NCBI GenBank assembly: GCA_934675585.1
Contig: CAKUQY010000008.1
Location: forward strand, 9,505 to 73,504
Direction: 5' to 3'
Origin: an uncultured Opitutales bacterium
Lineage (GTDB): Bacteria; Verrucomicrobiota; Verrucomicrobiia; Opitutales; UBA953
DNA length: 64,000 nt
The notes under the pieces are model-generated. The model was not told where the DNA came from. It did not search any database and worked only from the letters and a program-made list of their open reading frames with translations. The position numbers and the translations under genes are program-made. Positions 53,601-61,089 of the stretch are shown here, piece by piece. Numbering within the stretch: position 1 is the first letter of the stretch; each line of letters starts with the position of its first letter.

Positions 53601-56600
53601 TATATTTTAAACTATCTTCCAGAAAAATTAAGAAACTACATCAAAGAAACCAATCTTAGCACGCCCGATACAACAGATGATGTTGCAAAAACTGCGAAGA
53701 AATTGGGTTATGACGGCGTAGTGCTTAAAAATGTTCTCGACTACTCAGATGGCGGAAAATTAAGCAAAGAAGAACAAAAAATTCCATCGGACGTTTATGT
53801 TGTTTTTAAAAGCAATCAAATTAAACTTTCTAAAAACTACACCGAAGACGATAACGGGAACGAAATACCAAGCGAAAACCGCTATGATTTTAAAAACGCA
53901 GATATTCGCTACTCGCTCGCGGATATGAACGCTGCCGAGGCGTATCAAGCGAACAGTGAGGCAGGACGCGTGCGCGATGAAATTGAATCCGTGCGGGAAC
54001 GCGTGGAAAACGACGGTATTAAATATTCGCTCATTGCTTATCACGGCGGAAACTTTGATTTTGACAAGCCGCAACGCGAGTTTCGCGGCAAAGGCGAAGG
54101 GCACGCGGCACACGGCGCAGGCTTTTATGTGGCGATGAATAAAGATGTGAGTAAAAGCTATGCAGAACGCAATTCCAATTTAAAAACAACTTCGTTTGGA
54201 CGCGTCTTGCACTCGGTTTTGTTGCCCGACGATAATGGGTTTAATTATTTAAGCGAAGAAAAGTCAATCACAGACGAGCAAAGGGCGGCAATTGAAAAAG
54301 AATTTGAAAAAACCTATTATCAAGGCAAAGAGTTTGAGGGCTCGGGCGTTTCCAAGGACGCATTTGGAGCATCTGCTTATGCTTCACTTGCGGGAGAGAT
54401 TCGCAGAATTGAGCATATAAACGGAAACGATTTTTCTATCGTCTCTGCGAAAGAAGCCGCGAGCGACCTTTTGCGCCGTGCTGGCATTGTCGGCATGCGC
54501 TATGACGGTCGCCAAGATGGCGAATGCGTAGTAATATTTGACGAAAACGATGTCGAAGTCGTCGATGTCGAGCGTTGGAGTTTGGCGCGTGCTGGGAAAA
54601 TGGCGGTTGAGGAGAAAATCACCGATGCGGTGCTGGAAAATCCGCAAGACGTTATTTTGCCACGCATGCACACGGGTGTTCCCGAACTCGACAATCGCGA
54701 TGTGCTGATCAAGAAAAATATTTTCGAGAAGAACAAACAGCACCACCGCGATTTAAGCAATGATGATTCGCGAAAAATTTTGAGCGAGGCATTGTATGCC
54801 ACTTCAAAACTTTTCAAAACAAAACCAAACGAAAAGCCGAATTACTGGATTCTCGTTAAAAGCGGCGGCAAGAATTTACTTGCTACGGTCGATGCCGACA
54901 GAAACAAGAAAAACATCGAAGTAATCAACTGGTATTTTATCCGCGAAAAAAACCTAAAAAAGACAATTGAGAGAGCCGAGAAGGAGGGCGCCCACATCCT
55001 CATAACAGACGCTTATCGCGAAAGTGCAGTCGAGGGCGAAATTTCTGCTCTTCATCTCGGCTCTGAAAATAGTTTAGATGGAGAATTTGGAGATGTCAAG
55101 TTTTCGCTTGCTGACGAGCGTAAAAATGCGCGTCTTGCGATGTATGAGCAAATTGAGGCTCACAATAAGTTTTACGAAGACAAGGCAAACTTTGAACTTG
55201 TCGGCGAAAAAGCAAAAAGTGTGGCTTGGTGGATGTTAAAATATGGCAAAGACAAATTGACAAGCGGCGCACGCGAAGAAGCTTTAAAAGGCGTTCCCGC
55301 GGACGAATTTGTTGCCCACGACATTGAACGGCTTGGCAAGTTGATTGCAACCGTAGCACGAGAAATGCTTGGCGGGAATGCTAAAAATGCCACGCGCGAA
55401 GATGTTGTAGCGGCTTGCATGGAAATCAACAAGGTGCGACTTTACAAACGTCTGGGGCGAATTGTTGCATTTGACGACGCGGACTTGGTCGTGCAAGCGC
55501 ACAACGCGGTAAAAACGCGCGAAGAAGCCGACGACTTAAATATCGTTCCCGAAAAGATTGAGGAAAGCGAATTTGAGAAGTTGGCACTCGACAAGCGCAT
55601 TGACGCGTTGGCACTCAAACACGATGCAAGCGACTATGAAAAAGCCAAGCGTTTAGAACGCGACCGAGCATTTGCAAGCAAATTAGCTGAAAAAGCAAAT
55701 GAAGAAATCTCCGAAGACGACGAAGAAAGCGATGGCGCGAATAAAAAACCATCTAAAAAAGAAGTTCAAAAGCCAATTGGCGAAGAACAAGCCAAGAAAA
55801 TTTTAGAGACGGCTCCAAAAATCGCCAACGAAATTGTCCAAGTGGTGCTTGATAAAGTGTTCCCGGGAACGACGATTAAGCCAAACAACTTGAAGTTGCT
55901 CATGGAAACGGCAACGATTGACGCGACCAGAAAAGCGGTGTTTGTAAAAACATTGCGCAGCACGGCTGTGCGCGAATTGTCTCGCTTGGCAACTCAAAAT
56001 GTCAGCGCGCACCGTCGCTCGTTTGTAAATGAAGTGCTGCGAGAATTGTCTGTTGCGAACGACGCTGAAAAAATGCGCAAATTACTTGTGCGCGGCATTG
56101 GTTTAATTGCCTACAACGCGCGCAAAGAATCTCGCGGGAACGTTTATGAGCGCATTGGCGATTTACTGCGCACGGGCGGAACGCGTTTTAAATCGAACGC
56201 TACGGACGCAAGCCGTCGCCTTGGTGGAGAATTGGAATACTTTTTGAAAAAATCGCGCGAAGTATTTTTTGGAGAAAATAATACTTGGGTTGCGACACTT
56301 GAAAAAGGTAAAACAATTGCCGAAGAAGCAAAAGCTCGCGGGCTCAATATCAATGATATTGTCAAAAAAGAAAATTTGACGAAGTCGATTGGGCGCATGG
56401 AAGAAATTGAAAAACTCATGGAGTCGTCGGGAACGGACGAAGCCGATTTGCACAAGTTGCGCGAGTTGGAACTCGAATATCGTGCGCTTGCAATGTTTGG
56501 CGGAGCTGCAACAAAGTCGGTTGCAGAGTTGCAGGAACTCGAATATGAATTACGCAAATTCATCGAACAAACCATTGATGAGCACACACAAAAAGTAGAG

Positions 56601-58604
56601 TTGCAAAAAAAAGAACGTGAAGAAATTTACGGAGCAATCGCAGACGCTGCAAAAATGGGCAAGCGCGTTTCTGCAAATCAAAACTCGGCTCTGGAATATG
56701 TCAAAGAATTGCTTAAAGACAGCGAATCGTTTGTGCAACAATTGGAAGCAATCATCAAATACGCAAGTGGTGAAAAAGAAGATGTCGCACGGGAACAAAT
56801 TAAAATTATTGAAGCCATGATGAACGAAGCCGCAACCGTGCGCGAAGAAATGCAAGCGCAACGTATGGAAGACTTGGCAGCAGCAGCAAAAAATGCTTGG
56901 GGCGAAACTTGGCAACAAAAAATCGCTCAATTCAACAAGATTGATAAAAAATTAGACTATTTGTCGCTCGACGGCAATGAAATGTCATTGGCTCGCTTGG
57001 CAACACTTTACGCACAAGTGCGACAACCGCACTACTCTCGCCCACTGTCTCACAAGGAAGATTACGATCCCGCCGATATTGCTAAAATTCAAAAACGCGT
57101 CGCAATGATTCCTGAAATGGAGCGAGCGCTCGGTGCTGAAGGCATTCGATTTGTCGATGAATTGTGCGCAATTTTGGAGAAAAATAAAGGACGCTTGCAG
57201 ACGGCTTTTAAAAATGTCACGGGTTGGGCATTTGATACGAACGAAGAATACAATGGAAAAGAAGCATATTTTCCAATTTACCGCGCGGGACAAGGTATGC
57301 GGCTTGGCATTGCCGGATTGTCGCTGTCAATCGTTCCCGTGAAATTGTCGGCGCGTGTTGAAAGCGCGCGCGATGTTCGTGAGGATTTGAACATTCTTGA
57401 AGCATTCAATGAATCGGCGGGCTCGACGGAACAATTTATTGCCTACTACGACTTGCAAGGATTGTTCACGCAAATGTTCGGCGACGCAAAATTTATCGAC
57501 GCAATCGAAAAATACGCAGGCAAACCCGCGTTAAATCAATTGCGCGAGCATGCAACACACATCATCTCAAACAAAACTCTCAACACCGACAAGAACCGCA
57601 TCGTTAAAAAAATGATTGAAGCAGCGTCAATCACCGCGCTCGGCGGGAACTTGATTGTTATGTTGCGGCAAACGACATCAATCCCCGCCTACATGTTCAA
57701 TATGAACGCGACGAGCGTTGCGAAACACATGATTTCGTGGGGAACGCCAGAGGGTTTTGAAGCAATGAAAACAATCATCAACGACAGCAAATGGTTTAGA
57801 GCGCGTTTTGGACGCGGATTTAATAGCGCGTTTTTGAAAACGCTCACATCTGACAGTGTGTGGACGCAAAAGAAAGCTCGCGCGCTGGCGTGGTATATGA
57901 TTAACAATAATCTTGGCGACGCCGTGCCGGTGTTGTTTGTTGGACAAGGCATTTACCGCGAAACATACAAAGCGTGTTTGAAACAAGGTTTTGATGAAAA
58001 AACAGCAAAGCGAAAAGCACTCATGGAAGTGGCACTGCAAAGTGAAAAATCGCAACAATCGGGACGCATTGAAAACGCGTCGCGAGCCGCCCGCAGTGGT
58101 AGCATTGTCGCAACAGCAATGATTCAGTTTCAAGCAACCAGCGTGCAATTCTTGAGCTATGAAGTGCGAGCAATCAGCGATTTTTTGGCGCGACCAACCG
58201 ATTTAAAACGCATTAAAAAACTCGCAAAGGTGTTGGCACTCAACCATATTGTTTTGCCAGGACTTTTCTCGGCGATGACAATGGTGTGGGATATTGCACT
58301 GGGCGGCGACCCCGAAGAATGGGGAGAAGATTGGGTTAAAAACTTCTTAATTCCAATGATTATCGGGCCGTTCAATGGCTTGTGGTTCTTTGGCTCATCT
58401 GTGCTTGGTTTAACAAAAACACAACTCGGCTCAACAATTCCGTCGGCAAACATTGTCTTGAACGCAAAACACGGCATAACAGCAGTTGCAAATGCGGTGC
58501 AAGGCGATGAAGACAAAGCAATTGAAGAACTCGACAAGGCTGTGCAATCGTTAATTCCAATTTACCGCCACACGCGCGACGCAATTGAAAATTACAGCAA
58601 TTAA
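47682..58604 (+). CDS. Giant polyvalent ejection protein (3,640 residues)
   Basis: It takes the place of the large podovirus ejection protein. N-terminal helices contain a Gly/Ala-rich hydrophobic stretch (about 365-397). A Ser-Glu-x tandem repeat spans about 662-694. A zincin-like metalloprotease has HELTH at 1002-1006 and a downstream EEEIAADVMGA. Then come several small beta modules separated by recurring linkers of the type D(V/I)(R/K)(Y/F)SLA at about 1563, 1746, 2074, 2113, 2295 and 2471. Two resemble ADP-ribosyltransferase-like polyvalent domains (EHAFHGTGRF near 1770; LIAYHGGNFDF near 2115 ending VGMRYDG). Others resemble PBECR/large-polyvalent-associated domains. Long helices follow, with two C-terminal hydrophobic segments (about 3515-3580). 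Domain names rest on pattern memory only. Confidence 0.72.
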   Translation: MNNQEISLSEYAPKTALPIENTITATPAFQIDPFKEVDTSHEFLGRAEERYQIKKDIKAGMSDEDLFEKYKDAQIFNPERRKVIERLEGATKEFDSARNTSAHIDTIIRVGNKIALNNRKQRDVSSIAPVPVPISEQDRIEVLTAASNLIGFAPQDANDLNRFWSKDGVMGKDWEESIEWITQTLAPKAQAFKAFKEFDDAEQWKKEEIAQKQGKTIGEVYLSLLNNVKDVREAFESLKGFNDNEKRAAAALLFQNKALGDTMMSAYTIEKVLGKLSKEEQTNVIGALRKTNVETYNGIMAKIAAGTADAIESTALGIENFFKIVAGDGVSQETASATLAVNDALARKFGEGKITTTIGKGVGQAVVMIPSLAAGAAGGGVAVAGTLAAQYFPGAMSDFYIEAKSEGASNRKALLGAIGAGALEVGTEYLGTAFFLGKGLLISKTAGKTAKAVRLLDDAIVGKNIGKWGAIKTAAKNNLKMISGESAEEVVNYVGNALLMANATGKDVEINGSEIADIVAQTAVATLTLGAGRVAASKMSAGSITTPTTTPEMLWRMTEADFDNNLMQAVLDSDMGVQMGADNETLIKQSEQGDMTNINLAEWQKLNEEEKTSVIEKDFYNGEKHTKKDIDRAKKILNFTSDYTAKASGRVASSGTSNISNNSEFSEISEISENSEISENSESSEISENSENSDFSHEPSFAEVKEKAPEFDISQDVSAAFTGELSPKNIKVYKILKAIADDNTLSSIEKLNVVQNYNSLALSRKVLQENNIELDDLSQEQLLERAFNMTATGISVGEKMSGNAKPSETPTIPQTDADALPNTEEYKTVKKILADASVQDALKTLRLQGATLNAEDIASEQPQGQLEQIVKNAAKYLSGTDAINYTRAAINAVSSANFDAKKGVPTDLNKTLAEVGARMFGNIEKYADLQKQMADTGTDFELKKAVNAFNKRKQEFGALKDYEIELTDKIGGYAKIDPAKKKIYINTNKELRGESFTKTLGHELTHIAAKFVGWKELKRVLLGDKLFKNFLFGYENYRRAERGQAPIVSYEEFFNDIKNRYETQLGKNFSDKYIEEEIAADVMGATIFSNNVKILQTLHNENKSLFKKILDWLKSLVSSTRGLKICDEAVNAVNLFNNILKDAKTAEIKQKGKAEFTIITPNNGKPIEIKGEYRVIDANDIKFVDITKKDEQNKQDRDRHGKNTRLQTEGILKNFYPARLMASATTAEGATLVQELDDGSVMSISGEGRARTLQTMYDQGGKNEQKYRETLNEFLSDYGMSVPAGIEKPMLVRVVKQTSNGNDFAAIAQNSNDAAQLERNDGEKAQNDSLKIDEELINRVPPKIDSGDIADVSINGSFINEFNKRINAGANYLKYNGEGYVESYAERVNNAIVAKILNNRAATFKLFVDFSQSFRYQIQDLKESGIALLSMHYKNPDYSICAEIGKAVEAACAARELIFQKKHKGASFDSLITNFFSTDSFEQTKTDGDKIIFDKEIAHKLASLFKTRSHKFGNVINNYISKINAVFGESGKDVDMFATQKTRENYLDEVIEKIENAETKDNAKHSLTREDLAKVSAPANVQTTQAEALDALKKLNKKDLVNRETGIVAQVNSNQRTKMISNKASEKSINNGFSREQHFFAASVVDSLWGNARLWKEHEDKNGNKEISILRFVSPVIFDGETNYVLLTAKKSDDKTNKVYSVEVENIETLRARGGAALKNVQHHKSRSVEDIIAEIDAEVKRANEDVRYSLARERAIEQFKQENPNGVVIEHAFHGTGRFGFVEFNNKRRNYHFFTDNKTMARSYLPNNAEIGKDGELKNQAPLTKNELINALYNERGEIIIPVFGFLKEGLAVPQSKVEGRDGAVKYFKSRFGEKYSNPETFLALNKGSSFVYVKKIADASREDLLDVYKFKTGQKKRPGIYDVDLFIKNPLIIDAKGGFWSSLFDDIPEGKISRTLADGSRNLNFYKERAEYILNYLPEKLRNYIKETNLSTPDTTDDVAKTAKKLGYDGVVLKNVLDYSDGGKLSKEEQKIPSDVYVVFKSNQIKLSKNYTEDDNGNEIPSENRYDFKNADIRYSLADMNAAEAYQANSEAGRVRDEIESVRERVENDGIKYSLIAYHGGNFDFDKPQREFRGKGEGHAAHGAGFYVAMNKDVSKSYAERNSNLKTTSFGRVLHSVLLPDDNGFNYLSEEKSITDEQRAAIEKEFEKTYYQGKEFEGSGVSKDAFGASAYASLAGEIRRIEHINGNDFSIVSAKEAASDLLRRAGIVGMRYDGRQDGECVVIFDENDVEVVDVERWSLARAGKMAVEEKITDAVLENPQDVILPRMHTGVPELDNRDVLIKKNIFEKNKQHHRDLSNDDSRKILSEALYATSKLFKTKPNEKPNYWILVKSGGKNLLATVDADRNKKNIEVINWYFIREKNLKKTIERAEKEGAHILITDAYRESAVEGEISALHLGSENSLDGEFGDVKFSLADERKNARLAMYEQIEAHNKFYEDKANFELVGEKAKSVAWWMLKYGKDKLTSGAREEALKGVPADEFVAHDIERLGKLIATVAREMLGGNAKNATREDVVAACMEINKVRLYKRLGRIVAFDDADLVVQAHNAVKTREEADDLNIVPEKIEESEFEKLALDKRIDALALKHDASDYEKAKRLERDRAFASKLAEKANEEISEDDEESDGANKKPSKKEVQKPIGEEQAKKILETAPKIANEIVQVVLDKVFPGTTIKPNNLKLLMETATIDATRKAVFVKTLRSTAVRELSRLATQNVSAHRRSFVNEVLRELSVANDAEKMRKLLVRGIGLIAYNARKESRGNVYERIGDLLRTGGTRFKSNATDASRRLGGELEYFLKKSREVFFGENNTWVATLEKGKTIAEEAKARGLNINDIVKKENLTKSIGRMEEIEKLMESSGTDEADLHKLRELELEYRALAMFGGAATKSVAELQELEYELRKFIEQTIDEHTQKVELQKKEREEIYGAIADAAKMGKRVSANQNSALEYVKELLKDSESFVQQLEAIIKYASGEKEDVAREQIKIIEAMMNEAATVREEMQAQRMEDLAAAAKNAWGETWQQKIAQFNKIDKKLDYLSLDGNEMSLARLATLYAQVRQPHYSRPLSHKEDYDPADIAKIQKRVAMIPEMERALGAEGIRFVDELCAILEKNKGRLQTAFKNVTGWAFDTNEEYNGKEAYFPIYRAGQGMRLGIAGLSLSIVPVKLSARVESARDVREDLNILEAFNESAGSTEQFIAYYDLQGLFTQMFGDAKFIDAIEKYAGKPALNQLREHATHIISNKTLNTDKNRIVKKMIEAASITALGGNLIVMLRQTTSIPAYMFNMNATSVAKHMISWGTPEGFEAMKTIINDSKWFRARFGRGFNSAFLKTLTSDSVWTQKKARALAWYMINNNLGDAVPVLFVGQGIYRETYKACLKQGFDEKTAKRKALMEVALQSEKSQQSGRIENASRAARSGSIVATAMIQFQATSVQFLSYEVRAISDFLARPTDLKRIKKLAKVLALNHIVLPGLFSAMTMVWDIALGGDPEEWGEDWVKNFLIPMIIGPFNGLWFFGSSVLGLTKTQLGSTIPSANIVLNAKHGITAVANAVQGDEDKAIEELDKAVQSLIPIYRHTRDAIENYSN
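49667..49761 (+). repeat. 9-bp tandem repeat inside the giant gene
   Basis: About ten units of TCCGAGATC or TCCGAGAAC, coding for SEI and SEN triplets. It sits between the N-terminal region and the protease-like domain and is prone to change in copy number by whole codons. Confidence 0.85.
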
Positions 58605-58902
58605 CAAAGATGAAAACTCGTTTTCTCTCCTGCGCGATCAACGCGAATTTTGAGATAAATTTCTTCGCCGAATTTACAGTCTTCGGTTGCGATGGTTATC
58701 TCATATTCGCGTTGCAAGCCGTGAGGCGCGTTGTTAATCGCCTTGCTCAGGCGTTCCCACAAAAAGTTGTTGGAACGGCGCGATAAACGCCGTAATTGTT
58801 CTGCAAAATGGGAATGTCCACGCGAACATAGGCATCGCACGGACGATTTTGCGCGATTTGTTTTAATTGTTCAAAGACGGCTTGAGACAAATTGTAGTCC
58901 AT
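58601..58902 (-). pseudogene. Small phage gene disrupted by a frameshift
   Basis: The ATG at 58902 opens DYNLSQAVFEQLKQIAQNRP, then DAYVRVDIPILQNNYGVYR, and stops at 58747. A second frame continues naturally from about that point as RRSNNFLWERLSKAINNAPH, then EYEITIATEDCKFGEEIYLK, and ends at 58601. Joined they would give about 98 residues. The stop overlaps the end of the giant gene on the other strand by 3 nt. It lies between the giant gene and int. No family recognised. Either frame alone could still be made. Confidence 0.5.
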
Positions 58903-58904
58903 TT

Positions 58905-60017
58905 TTAATCAAGTGATTTTTTAGGGAGAATAGAAAAGTAGCGTTTTGCGTCTTCGGCTGAAACAGGATTTGCAAGATAATTTTGCCAAAGCCGCTGCTG
59001 GTTGCGATGCCGCAAAATAAGCGATGTCTTCGCAGGGTTTTGAAAAAGAGAAACGTGCATTGTTGCAAACGTGTGGCGAAGTCTGTTCGGCTTCCACGTC
59101 CCGCCCCAAAGTTTTTTTAGTGCGTTAGTGCGGCATTCCGTCGGACAGATGATCCTCGGATAGCTCTCGAGCCACGCCCAAAGATTTTCCGGTAAATCAC
59201 GCATTGTCCACGTGTCGCCTGTTTTGGTGATGTCGCAGGTCAGCGTGATCGTGCGCGCCTCAAAATCGACCTCTTCGATGGAAATCTTTCCCGCCTCGGC
59301 ATTGCGAAGCCCGCAGAACGCCTGAACGGCAAAAAATCCACATAAATCTTTGTAGCGTGAGTTTTCGAGGGTTCTGAAAAAACTTTCAATCTCGGGAACG
59401 CTAAACGTTGCGATCGGTTTTTGAAGTTCTTTCGGAAGAATCGATTTTTTATTGAAAACGGGAGAAAACGAAAGCCAGTCGCGCGTATGGCAGAAGTTTA
59501 AGAACGACAAAATATTTGTAAAAGCGTTGCGACAAGTTCGCGGCGACCACTTCGGGCGCACCGTGTATTGCTCGATGTCCGATTTGGTCAATTCGTCGAT
59601 CGTTATGCGCGACGCAAAGTATTCGCAAAACGGTCGCACATAGCGCAACAGGGTTTCAAGCGTTGCATGACGGCGCTTTAACTTTTGTTTCGACGCGAAA
59701 AATTCATCGAAAGCGATAAGAAAATCTTGCTTAACAATGCGATTTTCGGGTTTTTGGATAGCGCGCGATACAAATGCCGAGACAAGCCCGCCGATGCCAA
59801 ATTGAGCCAAAAGGCGCTTGCATTCGGCATAATCTGCACGTTCCCGCGGGTCGAACGTCAGCGCTTCCGTGCCGAGCCGATCGCGTTCGTTTTGCAACTT
59901 CATCAGACGCGCCTTTGCTTCTGCTTTTGTTTCGCAAAATTTTCGTTTTCGTTTTCCGTTTGCGGTATAGTCAATGCACCAAGGCGATTTTCTTCCTGGG
60001 ATGTATTTAATGTTCAT
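58905..60017 (-). CDS. int: Tyrosine-type phage integrase
   Basis: A 370-residue site-specific recombinase. It has an N-terminal arm-binding-like domain (about 1-60, KYIPGRKSPWCIDYTANGKR), a SAM-like core-binding domain (about 90-200) and a catalytic domain. Arg I is R238 in FCGLRNAEAGK. Box II reads NRLRHTFAT around 312-318, where the usual first His of HxLR is Asn, while the second Arg is kept. LILRHRNQQRLWQNYL carries the late His and the nucleophile Tyr. It lies 115 nt from attR and is transcribed away from it. It cuts the tRNA-Ser 3' end. The Asn substitution is uncommon but tolerated in some recombinases. Confidence 0.88.
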   Translation of the reverse strand: MNIKYIPGRKSPWCIDYTANGKRKRKFCETKAEAKARLMKLQNERDRLGTEALTFDPRERADYAECKRLLAQFGIGGLVSAFVSRAIQKPENRIVKQDFLIAFDEFFASKQKLKRRHATLETLLRYVRPFCEYFASRITIDELTKSDIEQYTVRPKWSPRTCRNAFTNILSFLNFCHTRDWLSFSPVFNKKSILPKELQKPIATFSVPEIESFFRTLENSRYKDLCGFFAVQAFCGLRNAEAGKISIEEVDFEARTITLTCDITKTGDTWTMRDLPENLWAWLESYPRIICPTECRTNALKKLWGGTWKPNRLRHTFATMHVSLFQNPAKTSLILRHRNQQRLWQNYLANPVSAEDAKRYFSILPKKSLD

Positions 60018-60056
60018 AGTTTTCTGGTGTCAATTTAGTGTCGGTTTATGATGATG

Positions 60057-60085
60057 TTTTTTCATAATCTTTCATAATTTTTCAT
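60057..60085. promoter_or_regulatory. TTTCATAAT direct repeats upstream of int
   Basis: Three successive TTTCATAAT-like units (the last TTTTTCAT) lie 40-70 bp before the int ATG and 47 bp from attR. They could be integrase arm-type sites or operators for the RHH-like proteins, whose own upstream regions carry the same sequence. Confidence 0.45.
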
Positions 60086-60131
60086 TCGCAGTTAAATCTC
60101 CAATCCCACCAACTACGGGCTTTTTGCGCTA

Positions 60132-60173
60132 TTTTTAGGGGTAAAAAAATGGCGGAGAGGATGAGATTCGAAC
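60132..60173. repeat. attR (42-bp direct repeat)
   Basis: Identical to 15900-15941. It covers the tRNA-Ser 3' end from the T-loop to the CCA and 18 nt beyond. Strand exchange occurs somewhere within this identity block. Confidence 0.92.
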
Positions 60174-60242
60174 TCACGATAGGGCTTGAGACCCTATGAC
60201 GATTTAGCAAACCGTTGCCTTCAGCCACTCGGCCACCTCTCC
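60150..60242 (-). tRNA. tRNA-Ser(GCU)
   Basis: A 93-nt class II tRNA, CCA encoded. The acceptor GGAGAGG pairs with CCTCTCC with discriminator G. The D-arm region is GGCCGAGTGGCTGAAGGC, and the anticodon loop TTGCTAA gives GCU (codons AGC/AGU). A long variable arm is AGGGTCTCAAGCCCT, and the T-loop GTTCGAATC is normal. It remains intact after integration because the phage carries the 3' end. A TATATT box 8-13 nt upstream may be its -10. Confidence 0.95.
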
Positions 60243-61089
60243 GCTTTGCGAATATAATCAATAATACCGAAATCCGCGCGGAAACACAAGATTAAAAGCA
60301 AGTTAAAAGCTATAAAAACAGACAAAAAATAGTCAAGGGCTTAAGATTTTTCAATAAATATTTTATCATTTTTTTAGGTTTGATAACGATTTGCTAACTT
60401 TTTTATTAACACAACAAAACAAATTGTACGATTTTTTTAATAGACTCAAAAAGAAACAAAATTAAAAATCCACAGATTTAAGAGTTAAAACGATTGAAAA
60501 TCCCCTTCCCGCAACCCGCCTCAAAAAATTTGAGAAATTTGCATAAAATTTGCGAAATGTTAAATGTCGCTTCGCTCGGTATGCGTTAAAAAATCCCGTT
60601 CCCGCGTTAAAAATCGCGTTGCCCACATTGGTTCCTTTAAAATTCGCGTTTATTCGCGAAATTCGTGGACAAAAAATTCACGTTCCCGCGTTCCCGCGAA
60701 ATTTTTTAGTTCACTCCCTTCGGGACTGATGTTATTTTTGTTTTACTCCCACACGCGAGACGCGCATTCGCGCGACTATGACGATGACAATGACGATGAC
60801 CGAGTTTGAAAATAACTGAAATAAAATTCGCTCGCTTTTGTGGGGGTTAGCCATCGCAAGCGATTTTAGTGCCTTCGGCACAACTCAAAAATCCTATTGA
60901 TTCCTAATAAACCTACGGTTTTTCATTCCCGCGTTCCCACCTCTTGTGGCGAAGTTAGAAATGGTTCCATCTCACGTTGCTCGGTACCGCCTCCCAAAAA
61001 TCTTTTCGTCGCAGGTGCTTTTTCGCGGGAACGCGCTTTTCGCGAAGCGCTTTTGAAATTTTCGCGTTCCCGCCGTTCCCGCAAAAATA
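60243..61089. other. Spacer of about 850 bp without a convincing gene
   Basis: AT-rich sequence to about 60560, then host repeat modules, single GGGAACG copies, the CGCGTTTATTCGCGAAATTC / TTCGTGGAC module and the inverted copy B repeat at 60735-60922. Open frames here are short and follow the repeat, not protein-like composition. Confidence 0.6.
60735..60922 (+). repeat. Dispersed intergenic repeat, copy B (inverted partner of 484-670)
   Basis: Nearly identical to the complement of 484-670, including the GCGCGAATGCGCG palindrome, the (CATCGT)-rich run, CAAAAGCGAGCG, GCTTGCGATGG, the GTGCCGAAGGCAC hairpin and TAGGTTTA. The two copies lie about 60 kb apart on opposite strands. Confidence 0.8.

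Larger units (their letters stand above)
15900..60173. mobile_element. Podovirus-type prophage integrated in tRNA-Ser
   Basis: A 44.3-kb element bounded by 42-bp direct repeats (15900-15941 and 60132-60173). The right repeat is the 3' end of an intact tRNA-Ser with a tyrosine integrase beside it. Contents in order: AT-rich cargo, regulators, early and replication genes, terminase, portal, scaffold, fibre, nozzle, capsid, ejection proteins. The gene set resembles Bordetella BPP-1/T7-type podoviruses in its virion proteins (head-tail connector, nozzle, tube and large ejection protein) but lacks an RNA polymerase. It carries the host's GGGAACG motif throughout, suggesting long adaptation to this host. 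Confidence 0.92.

Noticed and set aside
60564-60809. 81-codon open frame downstream of the tRNA
   Set aside because: Its sequence lies within repeat copy B and GGGAACG copies and has Arg/Ser/Asp low complexity. There is no start signal.
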